Assembly: GCA_949358305.1 (NCBI GenBank)
Contig: OX442320.1
Coordinates: forward strand, 6,030,259-6,094,258
Direction: 5' to 3'
Source: Strigamia acuminata
Lineage: Eukaryota; Arthropoda; Chilopoda; Geophilomorpha; Linotaeniidae
DNA length: 64,000 nucleotides
Every line of letters starts with the position of its first letter. Within the stretch, counting starts at the first letter, position 1. Below the pieces are notes generated by a model. That model ran no database searches and was not told where the DNA came from. It saw nothing but the letters and a program-made list of their open reading frames with translations. The position numbers were made by a program, and so were the translations under genes. Shown piece by piece: positions 26,379 through 39,056 of this stretch.

Positions 26379-29038
26379 GTTTTATAAATTTCAACGGTTT
26401 CCGGCCATGAGCGACTAACCGATCAAAACCGGAAACTGTAACCACCCGCGCGTAGTCGATAATAAAATGCCGCTATTACATCTGCGGTAATTACCGACCG
26501 ATAACGGCTTTTCGAGATTATACAAAGGTAAGATTGTTTATTTATCGTTTTAAAAGTAGCGGTTAGTGCTTTATCAAGAATTTTTTCAGTTGCTTTGTCG
26601 AGTGCTTCGTAACGGCCTCCCCCCGTGCCTTTGGTCTGTTCCGCCCACATGCGCTCGGCTCGTTATCGGCATTTCTATCGACGGTTGACGCTGCCTTGCC
26701 TTTCGTCGTCCAGCATTAAATTAAGTATTCGTCTGCTGCTGTTGCTGCCTTGCATGACCCAGCGCTATTGACTGTGAGATATGTGCTAGATTGCCCTTTT
26801 GTCTATACTGACAGGTTGGAATTGAAAACGGGTAAAAACTATTTTCATTTTTCTTTTCTTTTGTTATGCAATTAATGAATGAACGGTGAAAAATTATGAA
26901 TTTTTAGTATTTTAATTTTTTAATTTTTTAATTTTTTCAAATTAATTTGTAAAAAAATTTATTTTAATTTTTGATTGTGGAAAAAGCATCTTGACCCATT
27001 TCGGGGTGTTTACGTAGGCGAATTTCCTTCTTTTAGTCGCCACGCTTCCTTTAAATAGTGACAGTAACGGGTTAAGGCACTCTGTAATGTATGCAAAGGT
27101 GTTGAACTAGTTTTTGACTAAATAAATTCATTTGACGGCGATTTTATTCGATTAATGCGTCGAATGGCGCGTAATTTGATCGGCTCACGCGGGTGACTCA
27201 CGGGGATCCCCATCAGAGAACTCAAAATAATATCCCGCAACGAGTTGAAAATAATTAAATTTATTAAATTCGTTGATTATAGACTGAGTATTAACTGATA
27301 AAATTCCCAAGTTAATTTCAAATATTTGAAAAATGCACATTTTTCAAATTCGCCATTTTTATAATTTTTTTTCTAAACAAGAGCGCTTTTACAAATTAGA
27401 CAAGATGGATGTTAAAAAAATTTAAAAAATAAAATAAATAAATGGTTTTTTGGAGTGGCAAATGTAAACAAACGATGAATTAAATGCAAAGCAAATGCTA
27501 CTCCATCCAAATCATCCGCATCTCGCATTACTTTAATTTTTTTGTCCTTTTCCGTGAATAAATCCACGAACATCCGCCAGGGGAGGAAGTTTATTGGTTT
27601 TACGAAAAGATATACTTGAAAAAAAATACTTTTTTTTACTTTGATTTATTTTATATTATCATCGAAATATATTTCTTTTATTATTTTGTATAGTTCCCCA
27701 TTGCATTTCCCACCTGTTGCTCAGCGATCGCAGCACCTGCGACTTAAATCAAGCTTAGTTTGACTTAGGCCTTTTTTTGGGCGACCAAGGTTGAAACACT
27801 TGCAAATTTGACCATTAAATGAAAGGTCAATATTTTGTCGAGTGTAAAAAATGGGTAATTAAGTGGGAAAAATAAATATATGTGCACCTGGAGCGTATAA
27901 AAATCGAATCGGTTCCCCAAGAATGGTTTTCTTTTTGTTGTTGTTATAAATATTAAGATTTTTGATTATGAAAGGATCGCGAAACCGTGACACCATTCTA
28001 CGTTTATTTTTATCTGATTTGAAAAGCGAAAGGAAAGACATTATAAACGCATCTTACACAAAGTTTTGTTTTATTTTTCTATTCTTTCTTCGAGTGAGCT
28101 GTGATGGGGAAAATGTCTTTCAAGTATGAGTAAGTAGTAAGGCACCCGTTCGAAGGGAGTTTTGTTTGTACCCGTGTTTTGAAATGGAGATTGCGCATGT
28201 TTATGCATCGAGTCGTTGGATATAATTTGATCATTTATTAACACATACCACGAAGACGGAGTCAGTCGTATAAAACTATAAAGGAATTGTTTTGTTTCAG
28301 TTTATGGGGTGACTCAGTCTTTTTCGTGAATGACTGTCTTTATAGGCAAAGAGAGTTTTAGGAAATCAAAAAATATCTTGGGGTGGAATTTTTTAATTTA
28401 CATTTAATATTTTGTAATTTTGCTATAATATTTTTTATTTTCTAAAAAAAAAATCTGTATACTGCAAATAATCCATTTTGGCAGCTAAAAAAATGCATGT
28501 TAACACATGAAAAATGCATTTTTATACACAAAAAATGCATTTCTAAACCAAAAAGTGCAGTTTTGCATTTTAAAAAAATCATTTTTACACCTAAAAATGC
28601 AGTTTTGCATCAAAAAATGTATTTTTTTACACGTAAAATTAAATTTTTGAACATAAAAATGCATTTTTACACCAAAAAATGTATTTTTTTACACGTAAAA
28701 CTAAATTTTTAAACAGAAAAATGCATTTTTGCTCACAAAAATGCATTTTTACACACACAAAAATGCATTTACACATATACAAATGCACGTTTAAAGTAAA
28801 AAATGTACTGAAAATCTGCAAAATTCATATTTCGAGGTGTGTTTACACTCCCCTAAAATAAATTTCTGGTTGCGCCTCTGATTACATTAGTTGTATTAGT
28901 AATCTTGTCGTTTGATCGCAAGTGTGTGAATGACTTGATAATTTATACCGAACTTGTGACTGTTTGATATAAAATTTTGAATTTTCTGAAATAAATTTTT
29001 ATTTTTTATTTTATTTTTTTGAAAGGTTTAATTGGAAG
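26379..29038. other. Divergent intergenic region GPATCH3 / Myo61F
   Basis: 2.66 kb. The first 400 bases are GC-richer and probably hold the two promoters and a 5' UTR exon of Myo61F. The middle is AT-rich with no recognised element. A degenerate array lies at 28495-28805, and an acceptor-like TTTTTGAAAG precedes the Myo61F start. No coding sequence was supported. Confidence 0.5.
28495..28805. repeat. Degenerate ~20-bp tandem array upstream of Myo61F
   Basis: AAAAATGCATTTTTACAC-type units of roughly 20 bp, much decayed. The AAAAATGCATTTTT core is the same as in the arrays at 9535 and 21400. Confidence 0.75.
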
Positions 29039-32000
29039 ATGGAAAATGCACTGCACGCAAGAGACAAAGTTGGTGTTCAGGATTTCGTCTTGTTGGAGGA
29101 TTATCAGAGCGAGAAAGCTTTCATTGAAAACCTGAAAAAACGATTTAAGGAAAACCTCATATACGTAAGAATTTTATTTTCACGCTAATTAATCACTAGC
29201 TGGAGTGTTATATATGAATTTCAAGTGCTACGGTCATTAATCACCGTGTTTACAAGCCGTTAATTAAATAGGCCTATTTGTCAGAATTCGCTTTTCGGCT
29301 GATGGGAGTCAATGATCTCTCTTTATTTTTAAGCTGAAATAGTCACAGAATCTCTATTCTGGCACAAATTCGTGATAAATTTAGTTTTGTGTATGTTTCT
29401 TTATCTTTCCAAACCAAAAACTGATTTTTTTTTGTGGTACAAATGACGATTTGTTGTGAAATATAATTTGGCCTATTGCCGGGAAATTATTCACTACCTG
29501 TTTATATGTTGAATTTCCTGGTATTTATTTGTTGATTTTATAATTGCTTTTTGTTTTGTTTTATACATTTTAAAAAATTTTGAAATTATTTTTTGGGGTT
29601 AATTATTTTGAAAGTAAAAAAAAAATATTAACTGGTTCTCCCACTTCCTGTGTTTTATTTTCCTGAAAATTTTTTTTATGGTATCAGGCAGGAAAATGTC
29701 ATCACAACTGTGACAGGTGATGCTATTCATAAATCTATTTACCACAATTCTATTTTGGAAGCACAGCTGTGAAAATATGTCATTTTGCCATTAAAAATAC
29801 TCGTCTAATTTTTGTTTTATTTTCAAATTTTTTTTTAGACGTACATTGGTCCAGTGCTGATATCGGTCAACCCCTATAAGAATTTAGATATTTATTCGAA
29901 ACAATATGTGACCCAGTACCAAAATGTGAATTTATTTGAACTTCCTCCGCACGTGTAAGTGTCACGCTTTCATAAAGTAATTTAGACTATAGAAAGCATT
30001 TTTAAGTTATTTCTCTCGATCTAACTTTTAAAATTGCGGCCATTTTAATCTGCCAACAATGGAAGCGCCGTAGAGAGCTAGTGTTGTCAAATCGACACTA
30101 GGGGTTTTTGTAATTGATAGGTTTTTTTTACTTTTTTAAATTAATAATAGTTTTGCCATTACTGATTCTGCATTTCGGTCAATGCGAGATGAATTCTGCG
30201 ACCATTGTATTCTTATTTCTGGTGAAAGCGGGTCTGGAAAAACCGAAGCGTCGAAAAAGATCTTACAGTACCTAGCAGCTGCTAGTCACAATCTTCCCAA
30301 TGTGGAGTCAGTGAAGGATAAATTGCTGCAATCAAATCCAGTGTTGGAAGTATGGAAATAAGACTGAATTTTTAATGAAGAAATTGTTTTTTGTTTTATA
30401 ATAAATGCATTTTTTAAGGCTTTTGGGAATGCCAAGACAAATAGGAATGATAATTCCAGTAGATTTGGAAAATATATGGATATTGAGTTCAATTTTCTGG
30501 TAAAATTTGATTGGAATAAATATTTTGATGTTTTCTAATGTTTTAAATTGTTTTTAAGGGCGCGCCAGTAGGTGGTCACATCCTCAATTATTTATTAGAA
30601 AAGTCAAGAGTTGTTTATCAAGCGGATAAGGAACGAAATTTTCATATTTTTTATCAGTTGTTGGCTGGTGCTGAAGATAGTTTGCTGGAAAAATTGTATT
30701 TACGTCGTGACCCAAATTATTATTATTATCTCAACCAGGTTTGATTAAAATTCCAACGTTTTTCTCGAAAGATTTCAACCACGAAATTTTGATTTAGGGC
30801 GAAAGCTCAGAAGTGACATCTGTCGACGATGTCTCGAACTTCGAAGCTGTGCGTCAAGCGCTGTTGGTCATTGAATTCAACGAAAAAGAAACACAAGTGA
30901 GATTTTTTTTTTTTTAATTTTATTAAATTTTATTAATTTATTATTTATTAATTTTTTTTAGAATTTATTTGCCATAATTGCGTCGGTTTTGCATCTAGGG
31001 AATACAGGTTTCATGGAGGATAATGGAAAGGCCACTGTGGCACAAACTAAACCCGCTCAAGCAATTTGCAAAGTATAAAGTTTATTACTTACACAAAAAA
31101 AACGTGTTTTATTTTAATTTATTATTTGTTTAGTTGTTGGGGTGTCCCGAAAACGTGCTTCTTGAAGGGTTAATTAATAGAACCATCGAAGCGAGAGGAG
31201 ATATAGTAGGAAAAATTGCGAAATTTATGATTAAAAATTGAGTTTTTTATTTACATGTTTATTTATTTATTTGTTTATTGAGGTGCAAACTCCTTTGAGT
31301 CGTGACCAAGCCATATACGCGAGAGATGCCCTTGCCAAAGCGATTTACGAGCGCCTTTTCTCGTGGTTAGTTGGGAAATTGAATAAATCACTCGCTTACA
31401 AAGTAAGTTTTGTCGGTTTTACGATGGATTTTTTTGGTTTTTATTGGTTTATTTTTTTAGGAAAAGACGAAAAAGACATTGATGGGCATTTTAGACATTT
31501 ACGGCTTCGAGATTTTCCAAAACAATAGTTTCGAGCAGTTTTGCATCAATTATTGCAACGAAAAATTGCAGCAATTGTTTATTGAGTTGACGTTGAAGTC
31601 TGAACAAGAAGAATATTCTAAGGAGGGAATTGAGGTGGTTAAAATTACAATTAAAAATTAAAATTCGGTTTGAATGTTGAATTTTTGTTCGTTTGCAGTG
31701 GGAACCGGTGCAATATTTTAACAATAAAATCATTTGCGATTTAGTGGAGGAGAAACATAAAGGAATTATCGCTGTTTTGGTCGGTTTTCCTTTTAGGTTT
31801 GGTGTAGAAAGAGTTAAATTGTGTTTTGATGCAGGATGAGGAGTGTCTTAGACCCGGGGATGCCACGGATACGACGTTTTTGGAGAAATTGGAACGCACG
31901 GTTGGAGGTCATGAGCATTTTATGACTCACAAGTTGTTGGATAACAAATTGAGGAAGACGTTACAGAGAAATGTAAATGAATGTTGGGGAGTTTAATTTG

Positions 32001-35000
32001 GGTGGGAATTGTGTTTTTATCGGTTGATTGTGTTTTGTTTTTTAGGAATTTCGGCTGCTTCATTATGCGGGGGATGTGACTTATCAGATTGATGGATTTT
32101 TGGACAAAAACAACGATTTACTTTATAGAGATCTTAAAACAGCTATGACGCGAACTACAAATGACATTTTACTCAATATTTTTCCTCTGAAGGAAATACA
32201 AAACAAAAGACGACCGGATACCGTTAGTAGAATTAAGATTTTATGTTAATCACATGATTTTTCCATGATTTTTCAAGAAAAATTGATGTTTTTCATGATT
32301 TTTCCATGATTTTTCAAGAAAAATTGATGTTTTTCATGATTTTTCAAGAAAAATTGATGTTTTTCATGATTTTACCATAATTTTTCAAGAAAAATTGATG
32401 TCTTTCATGATTTTTCCATGATTTTTCAACAAAAATTAATGTTTTTCATGATTTTTCCATGAATTTTCAAGAAAAATTGATGTTTTTCATGATTTTTCCA
32501 CGATTTTTCAAGAAAAAATGATGTTTTTCATGATTTTTCCACGATTTTTCAAGAAAAATTGATGTTTTTTATGATTTTTTTCATGATATTTCAAGAAAAA
32601 TTGATGTTTTTTGTCATTTTTTTAAATTAAATTTACTTTGGACAGATCGCAACGCAGTTTAAAAGCAGTCTACTGCAATTAATGGACATTTTAATGTCCA
32701 AAGAGCCATCGTACGTTCGTTGCGTCAAGCCGAACGACTTCAAACGATCAGGTTCGTCGTCCATCGTAACAATTTCACCCTTTTTTTAAATTAAAAAAAT
32801 CCTCAATTTCAGGAAACTTTGATGACAAAATCGTGAGCCACCAGGTGAAATATTTAGGACTAATGGAAAACGTACGCGTACGAAGAGCGGGATTCGCCTA
32901 TCGCCGTCCCTACGAAGTGTTTCTCAAGCGCTATAAAAGTTTATCCCCATCCACTTGGCCTAATTTCAGGGGTTCGGCCAAACAAGGCGTGGCAGCCTTG
33001 GTCTCCTATCTCAATTACGAGCCGGACGAATTTAGAATGGGACGGTAAATCGATAAAGAAAACCCATTTACAAAAATGTAATTAATCTCGTTCTTAGAAG
33101 CAAATTATTTATCCGCTTTCCTCGAACCTTATTCCAAACCGAGGACGCATTCCAGAGGCGAAAACACGATCTCGGTAAAAATTTACGTCAAACATTATGG
33201 GTGCGATCAAAGTTACGGTTTTTACGGTTTCTATAAACAGAATGACAACAAAAATAGCCAAAAACTGCAAAAAACAAATCTACGACTGGAGTGGGTTATG
33301 ATAAACCATAAACCAAATGGTTTTGGTTTTTACAAACCAAATTCAAAATGGCCGCCTCAAAACTTAAAATGGCCGCCTCAAAACTTAAAATGGCCGCTTC
33401 AAAACTTAAATCGGCGAATCAGACTTTCATGTGTCGTAAACACTTTCAGGCGAAGCTTCCACCTCCCAAAATGTGAATAAATGTTGCTAAATTATGTTTA
33501 AATAAGGGGCCACAACCACAATTCGTTGGTTAAATGAAAGAAAAGGAATTTTTTATGCAAAAACGAACACATTCACGGTTAGGCTTAGTTTTTGCGTAGC
33601 ATTTTTGCGGTTTTTAAAAACGGTATAAACCTTGGTATAAACCGAAACTTTGTACACGCCGAATGAGTCATTTTTGCTGATTTTGTTTGGTTTTTGATAT
33701 TTTTCGCAGCTGTAATCATTCAAGCTCTCTGGCGCGGTTTTGCGCAAAGGAAACGATTTCTCATCATCAGAGCGGCAGGTTAATTTGAGAATGAGAAATG
33801 GATGGATTTGTTGGGGATTTTATGGTAAAATTGTTTCTGGTTATTTTAGTCACTGCCATTTCGAAGCACTGGAAGGGATACGAGGCGAGGAAGCTTTTGG
33901 TTAGGAGACGATGGGCGGTGTTTGTTGTTCGAAGGTTTTTTACGCTTAAAATGGTGGAAATGATTTTTTTTTTTTAAATATTTTTTATTTTTTTTATTTT
34001 TAGTTTCATTAAGGGGTTTATTACTCGGAATGGTCCGACGACGGAGTTTAATCGACAAGTAATTCGTGTATTTTTAGTTAATTTTGATAGAATTAGAACG
34101 AATTGTGTCTCTTAGTTTGTGCAATGTGTAAAAGCTGAATATCTTCGTCGGCTCTCTCTAGAGTTGCCGGTTAACGTGCTCGATAAATCGTGGCCGAAGC
34201 CGCCCAAAGTGTGCGAGGAGGTATAAATGAGAGTTTACAACGTCTAAATTTAATCGTTGATTATGTTCTTTTTTGTTTTGTAATTTTGCAGGCTTCGGAG
34301 TTGTTACGAGACATGTATATTACTTACATGGCTCGACGCTATTGCAATAACATCTCCGCGGATAGGAAAAAGAGAATGGAGGAAAAGGTCATAGCCGAAA
34401 GTTTATTCAAAACAAGGAAACAGTCGTATTTGGCGAGTGTGCCGAGCTTGTTCGGGACTAATCGATTGAGTAATTCTAATTTTATGGCAGTTTTTAAACG
34501 TTTTATACGCGTTTTTATTCGTTTTTAAACCTTCTACACGCGGTTTTATACGTTTTAAAACGTTTTATACACGTTTTTATACGTTTTAAAACATTTTATA
34601 CGCGTTTTTATACATTTTTAAACGTTTTATGTGTGTTTTTATACGTTTTTAAACGTTAAAATAACGTTTTGTTTTAGATGCGGAAGAGAAAATGCTTTTC
34701 GATGGTGGGTTCGAGAAGGGAGTGAAACCTCTGGATGAGAAAACTTTAGTAATTTGATTTGGTTTGGTTTGGTTTTTATTTAAATTGATTAATTTTGGGT
34801 TTTAGTATTCGTGTCCAGTCACTAAGTACGATCGGCACGGTTATAAACCGCGAGAACGGATTTTGGCGCTGACGAATAACGCATTATACATATTGGAAGC
34901 GAAGGATTGTAAACTGAAACATCGATTAACTTATAATAATATTTCAGGTAGAAATGGATGGGATTTTTATTTGTAGTTTGTGTAATTTAATTGATTAAAT

Positions 35001-35697
35001 GTGTCGGTTTCTAGGGTTGTCGGTGACGCAATTGAATGATGGATTGTTGATCATTCGGATACCGAATGACCTGAAACGTGATAAGGTAAAATAGGCCAAA
35101 CAGAAAAAGAAAAAAAAAATCTTTTCCTGCCGTTAAAAGCAACTCAATTCCACTAATTTCTCACTTGTACTAATTTTATGCATGTAGGACGAAACAATTT
35201 CTAAAGATCCGAAGGTAAGGCGGTGAATTTGAGTTAGGCTTAATGTAAGATTAGGCCTAACGTTGTTTCTGCACGAACTAATCGCTTTTTTTGTACTTTT
35301 ACATCGCTGCTTTTTTTATCTTATAATTAATTTCAAGGGTGATATGGTATAGATTTGTGTTTTTTTTCACCAGATTTTTATTATTGTTTGTTTATTTATT
35401 TATCTTTTTGTCTAGGGGGATTTGATACTGAGTTGTGATTGGCTAATCGAAGTTGTGGTGAAAATTCTTATGATTGGAATCAAGGAGAAAATGCTTTTTA
35501 AGATCGAAGATTCCGATTGGTAGGGTTGCGGAAGCTTAATTCGATTAAATTTAATGATTAATAAATCATTTTGTTTCAGCATTCCGCATTATCTGTCGAG
35601 TGGGAAGACGGGATACATCGAGGTGTGTAGCGGGAGCATGGCGTCGATTACCAAAGGGAAGAATGGAAATTTAGTCGTGGTGGCAGCGTCGCAGTAG
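29039..35697 (+). CDS. Myo61F: Unconventional class I myosin, MYO1C / Drosophila Myo61F type
   Basis: Twenty-seven exons give 1037 aa, all phases consistent; most introns are 50-80 nt. The start [20 protein letters not shown] matches the MYO1C N-terminus nearly residue for residue. Motor domain: P-loop GESGSGKT (105-112), switch I with NSSRFGK (about 159-165), switch II DIYGFE (380-385), actin-binding region ending near [20 protein letters not shown]. Two to three IQ-like segments follow ([16 protein letters not shown], then [12 protein letters not shown]), then the basic TH1 membrane-binding tail. Such myosins link actin to membranes, and Drosophila Myo61F affects left-right chirality. A 27-nt microexon (35188-35214, DETISKDPK) sits in the TH1 region and may be alternatively used. 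First and last exons are 29039-29164 and 35580-35697. Confidence 0.95.
32250..32610. repeat. 41-bp tandem array (with 30-bp variants) in Myo61F intron 13
   Basis: Unit CATGATTTTTCCATGATTTT plus TCAAGAAAAATTGATGTTTTT, 41 bp (TTGATG at 32283, 32324, then 32354 and 32395). The 30-bp step at 32324-32354 is a unit lacking one 11-bp block. Confidence 0.95.
33348..33411. repeat. Triplet of 21-bp units with YY1/Pho-like sites in Myo61F intron 16
   Basis: AAAATGGCCGCCTCAAAACTT repeated three times at 21 bp (ATGGC at 33348, 33369, 33390). Each unit contains the GCCAT core, in AAAATGGCCGC context, that YY1/Pho recognises. The enclosing intron (33175-33709, 535 nt) is unusually long for this gene and has inverted AAACC/GGTTT motifs. 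Confidence 0.6.
34493..34665. repeat. 31-bp tandem array in Myo61F intron 21
   Basis: Unit CGTTTTATACACGTTTTTAT plus ACGTTTTAAAA, 31 bp (starts at 34561, 34592, 34623), with degenerate units on the left. Confidence 0.9.
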
Positions 35698-36029
35698 TTT
35701 TTCTACATTTTTTTTGTATATATATAAAGTTTATCATGTGAACTTTAAGATAATTATGAAATTTATCGATACACCAAGTGTTTTTTCTTTAATTTATTTT
35801 TGAAAAGTTTTCTATAGATTTATTAGCATTTTGGAGTTAATATTTTTTTGCCAAATGTTGAAATTGAAACTAAGTTTATGCTAATTATATACCGTTTATT
35901 TAAAAAAGAAGAAAACCTTGTAAAACTACAATTTATGTCTATTACATCAAATTTAATATAGTTTAATGTACAAAATGTACATGATGTCTGCTATAAATTC
36001 ATATTGCTATCAAAAAATTGAGTTTTTAC
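35698..36029. other. Convergent 3' regions of Myo61F and NipSnap
   Basis: 332 bp of AT-rich sequence between the two stop codons. Must hold both polyadenylation sites; nothing else seen. Confidence 0.6.
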
Positions 36030-37348
36030 TTATTTTGTCGGTGAGAAATCTGTGGGATACATTATCCGCGATTCCATTTCCCTAATAAGAGGCACGGTGT
36101 AAGCGACACATTCGTCCCAGCCAGGTTTCTGCCAAGCGGCTTCGCGCACTTCTTTCCTCGTCTTCAAGTCTTTGTAAACTGTTAAATAGTTAAATTAATA
36201 TTTTATTGTATTAAAATCAAGGTAATAAAGCATACCCCACATGTGATGGACATTATACAGTCGTCCACACTGAGAAAACATCCCACAAAACGGTTCGGAC
36301 TCGTTTTGGCGATAATGAATGGCTCTTGCCCTAGAAAATGTCGTTTAAAATCGTTTAAAAAATTAATTAATTGGTGGATTAAAGCATTTACCATGAGTTA
36401 CCCCATTCAATTAAATGACCGGCCTATTTTTAAGTGGAAGAAAAATTAAATTTCTAGTTAAATTTTTTTAAAAAAGTAATTTTTTCACTCTTAAGGTGTA
36501 ACTTCTCATCTCGTATAGATTTGGTCCAGTTCTGGGCTTAGGGACATTCCAGAAGCTGAATGACAACAAGTATTGGTTGAGCCTTGAACGCAGGTATTTC
36601 GAACGTTCATTATGCAGTTTAGTGTAATCCTATAAATCAAATTAATTAATTTAATGATTTTTTTTTTTTGGATGTTTTTACTCACTGATTCCGTGCGGAG
36701 TAACGTATTCGCTTTTCCTAAGCCGCCGTATCCGCCATTGTAGCGCCACAAGTGAACTGGAAAGTGAACGTGGATTCAATTGTCGCGTAGAAAATGAAAC
36801 ATAAATAACTCACCCGCTTGATCTTGGTCTCCCACGTCGACCAGCCAACTTCCCATCAGTTCGGCGTCCAGATCATTTCTTTGGATTGCAAGTTTGACAA
36901 AATTTTCACTTTAATAAGTATATCAACGGGTTATTAAAACACCTAGGCATGCGAAGTAAATTAAAAACATTTACTAGTTTTTTAGATACTCGGGCATCGA
37001 ATCTGGCTTCACATTGTGCGCTGCAACAATCGACTCGTGTTAAAATTTGGAATTTTTTGCGAATTTTGCGATTTTTTTTTTACTTTGCATTTGGTAAATT
37101 GTTTCTTTATCAGATAACAAGCGCGAATGCGATTCTTTGAACGGCTCTTTTTTCGGCACCAAAAGTTTGGTGAACCATCCTTCTTTATCTTCGCTAGCAG
37201 TCTGAATTGTTGCTAATAACCTGTCTCACGATTAGTTTTAAATTGTTGGATTGATTGGACATTGTTTAATAACGTACCTAACGCTGCAACCGCCACTAGA
37301 GAGTAGTTTAGACGGCTGAGAGTTTACAAATCTTAATACGGCGGCCAT
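36030..37348 (-). CDS. NipSnap: NipSnap family mitochondrial protein
   Basis: Nine minus-strand exons (37348-37278, 37220-37084, 37020-36975, 36908-36814, 36756-36686, 36629-36489, 36423-36392, 36330-36236, 36178-36030) give 278 aa, the usual NIPSNAP length. The basic, Ser-rich N-terminus ([16 protein letters not shown]) looks like a mitochondrial presequence. Family blocks are [66 protein letters not shown] and [14 protein letters not shown]. NIPSNAPs are matrix proteins that are exposed on damaged mitochondria to recruit autophagy receptors. Two exons are very short (46 and 32 nt), so automatic annotation may miss them. Head-to-head with the Ig/FN3 gene, 335 bp apart. Confidence 0.95.
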
Positions 37349-37549
37349 TTTTAAAAGTGACGCATGCACGTAGAGACATCTGTTCGCAACTAATGGAAGT
37401 TTATTTAGTTAGGGTAAAATAATTTGTTTTTAATTTTAGTAAAATTTAAATCGATATGTTTTTTTTGTTTTTGGATTATTTGACGGTTGAAATTCAAGTT
37501 GTTTATTAAAGTATTTTTTATATTGAATTTGGTCTTTTTTTAGAAAACA
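37349..37549. promoter_or_regulatory. Head-to-head promoter region NipSnap / Ig-FN3 gene
   Basis: Short shared upstream region. AT-rich, no recognised motif; an acceptor-like TTTTTTTAG at 37541 suggests that the Ig/FN3 mRNA has an upstream untranslated exon or that transcription starts just here. Confidence 0.4.
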
Positions 37550-37690
37550 ATGAAAACAGAGTGGCAATGCGGCCATGAATATGAGTTTACAAATGGCGTA
37601 AATTATAATGGAAAGCGACGAGTCAAAGAAAAGAAAATAAGCCGCTCAAGCTCGATTTTTATCCCCGACATGTGTTTTATAAAATGGTGA
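37550..37690 (+). promoter_or_regulatory. uORF overlapping the Ig/FN3 gene start codon
   Basis: A 46-codon frame starting at ATG 37550 ends with TGA at 37688-37690, overlapping the main ATG (37684) within ATGGTGA. This arrangement is typical of uORFs that suppress the main frame or allow reinitiation. Visible in the sequence; translation is inferred. Confidence 0.5.
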
Positions 37691-39056
37691 ATCTTGATCT
37701 AGTCATTCTATTCATTCCGGTTCTGCTGTCTAAAGGTAAACAAAATTCACCGCCGCTTAGCAGAGAAGCCAATAAATCACTTAGCCTTAATCATTTATTC
37801 ATTTTATTATTTTTTCAGCTGCAATTGAATTCGTACAACCTTTACCTGCCACAGTGGAAGGAATATTGAACAAAAACTTCACCCTGTCTTGTCGAGCTGT
37901 GGGCGAATTTCCTTTAAATACATTTTGGATGAAAAATGGAGAACCCGTATATGACAAAAAGACGTGGACATTAGTTCGTAAAGCAGAATTAAAATTCAGT
38001 CCAATCCACAGGGAAGATGCCGGAAAATATGCCTGTATTGTTCAAAACAGAAACGAAAGACAATCTCTTTCAACTCAACTTATAGTGGCCTGTAAGTCGC
38101 TAAGCAAATGCATTTGATTTAATAAGTAGTAAACCCATAACGAACCACAATGGTTGGTTGTATGTATTGATTCGCATTGTTTTTTGCATTACAACAGCTC
38201 CTCCGAGTAAATTAGTGAACGTTAGTGTCCATGCCACAACAATAGTGGCTACGGTGTCGTGGCATGTTGTTAACGATGACGAATACGCCATTACTAGCAT
38301 CAATATTGGGTATCGACAAGTGCATTCAGAGCCAAAAACAAAATGGCACCGTCCTGTACCAGAGCACATCAGCCCAGTGACCGTAAGAATTTTTTTAAAA
38401 ATAAGTTGATTTATTGTTGTTTTTTTAGAAAAAAAAAATTGTTTTATTCGTTTTAGCATCAATTTGATATTTTCAAATTAAAACCAAACACGACTTATGA
38501 ATTGAAGATCTGGGCTTGTAATCAGTGGGGATCTGGTGATGAAGTTCGTGTGAGATTTACGACCGCTAAAGAAACCGATCCGATCGGTCAGTTGTTGAAA
38601 ATTAAATTAAAAAATGATATTTAAAATTGATGTTTATTTTAATTCAGAATTGGCTCGTAATATTTTGGCCGAGGGTGACGAGAATGCGGTAAAGGCGTGG
38701 ATTTTAGCCGTTTTAATGGTACTGGGTACGATAATCGTGTTGTGTATTGCCAGTTCTGTACTGCTGTATCAAGAATGGAAGTTATCCAAGCCTGGTAAAA
38801 TGGATTTTCGATTTTCAGCCACCAATGTTTGTGATTTTATTGATTTATTGTTTTTTTGTTGCTTTTTTAAGCCGATGTTCGATTTTATGAAGAAGAATTG
38901 GACGTTTTGGATGAGAAGTTGAAGTTAAAGCTCATTAATGATTTCTCGGACAATCTCAAAATGCAGCATTACTGGTTGAACTATGACGGCCATCATCAGT
39001 TTAGTTACAGTAATAACAACAATATTAATTCTGTTACACGTCCTTGTAAAGTATAG
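37684..39056 (+). CDS. Single-pass membrane protein with one Ig and one FN3 domain
   Basis: Six exons (37684-37735, 37819-38091, 38198-38382, 38457-38586, 38648-38794, 38872-39056) give 323 aa. A hydrophobic signal peptide (MVNLDLVILFIPVLLSK) is followed by an Ig domain (residues about 25-110; FTLSCRAVG, FWMKNG, DAGKYACIVQN), an FN3 domain (about 112-205; ending KPNTTYELKIWACNQWGSG), a transmembrane helix (about 231-254; ILAVLMVLGTIIVLCIASSV) and a 70-residue cytoplasmic tail with an acidic FYEEELDVLDEK start and an Asn-rich end. It looks like a small cell-surface adhesion or recognition protein. I do not recognise a named orthologue. Confidence 0.85.

Noticed and set aside
26423-26650. Minus-strand ORF (MWAEQTKGTGGGRYEALDKA..) between GPATCH3 and Myo61F
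   Set aside because: No recognised family, no splice support; more likely promoter or 5' UTR sequence of one of the divergent genes.
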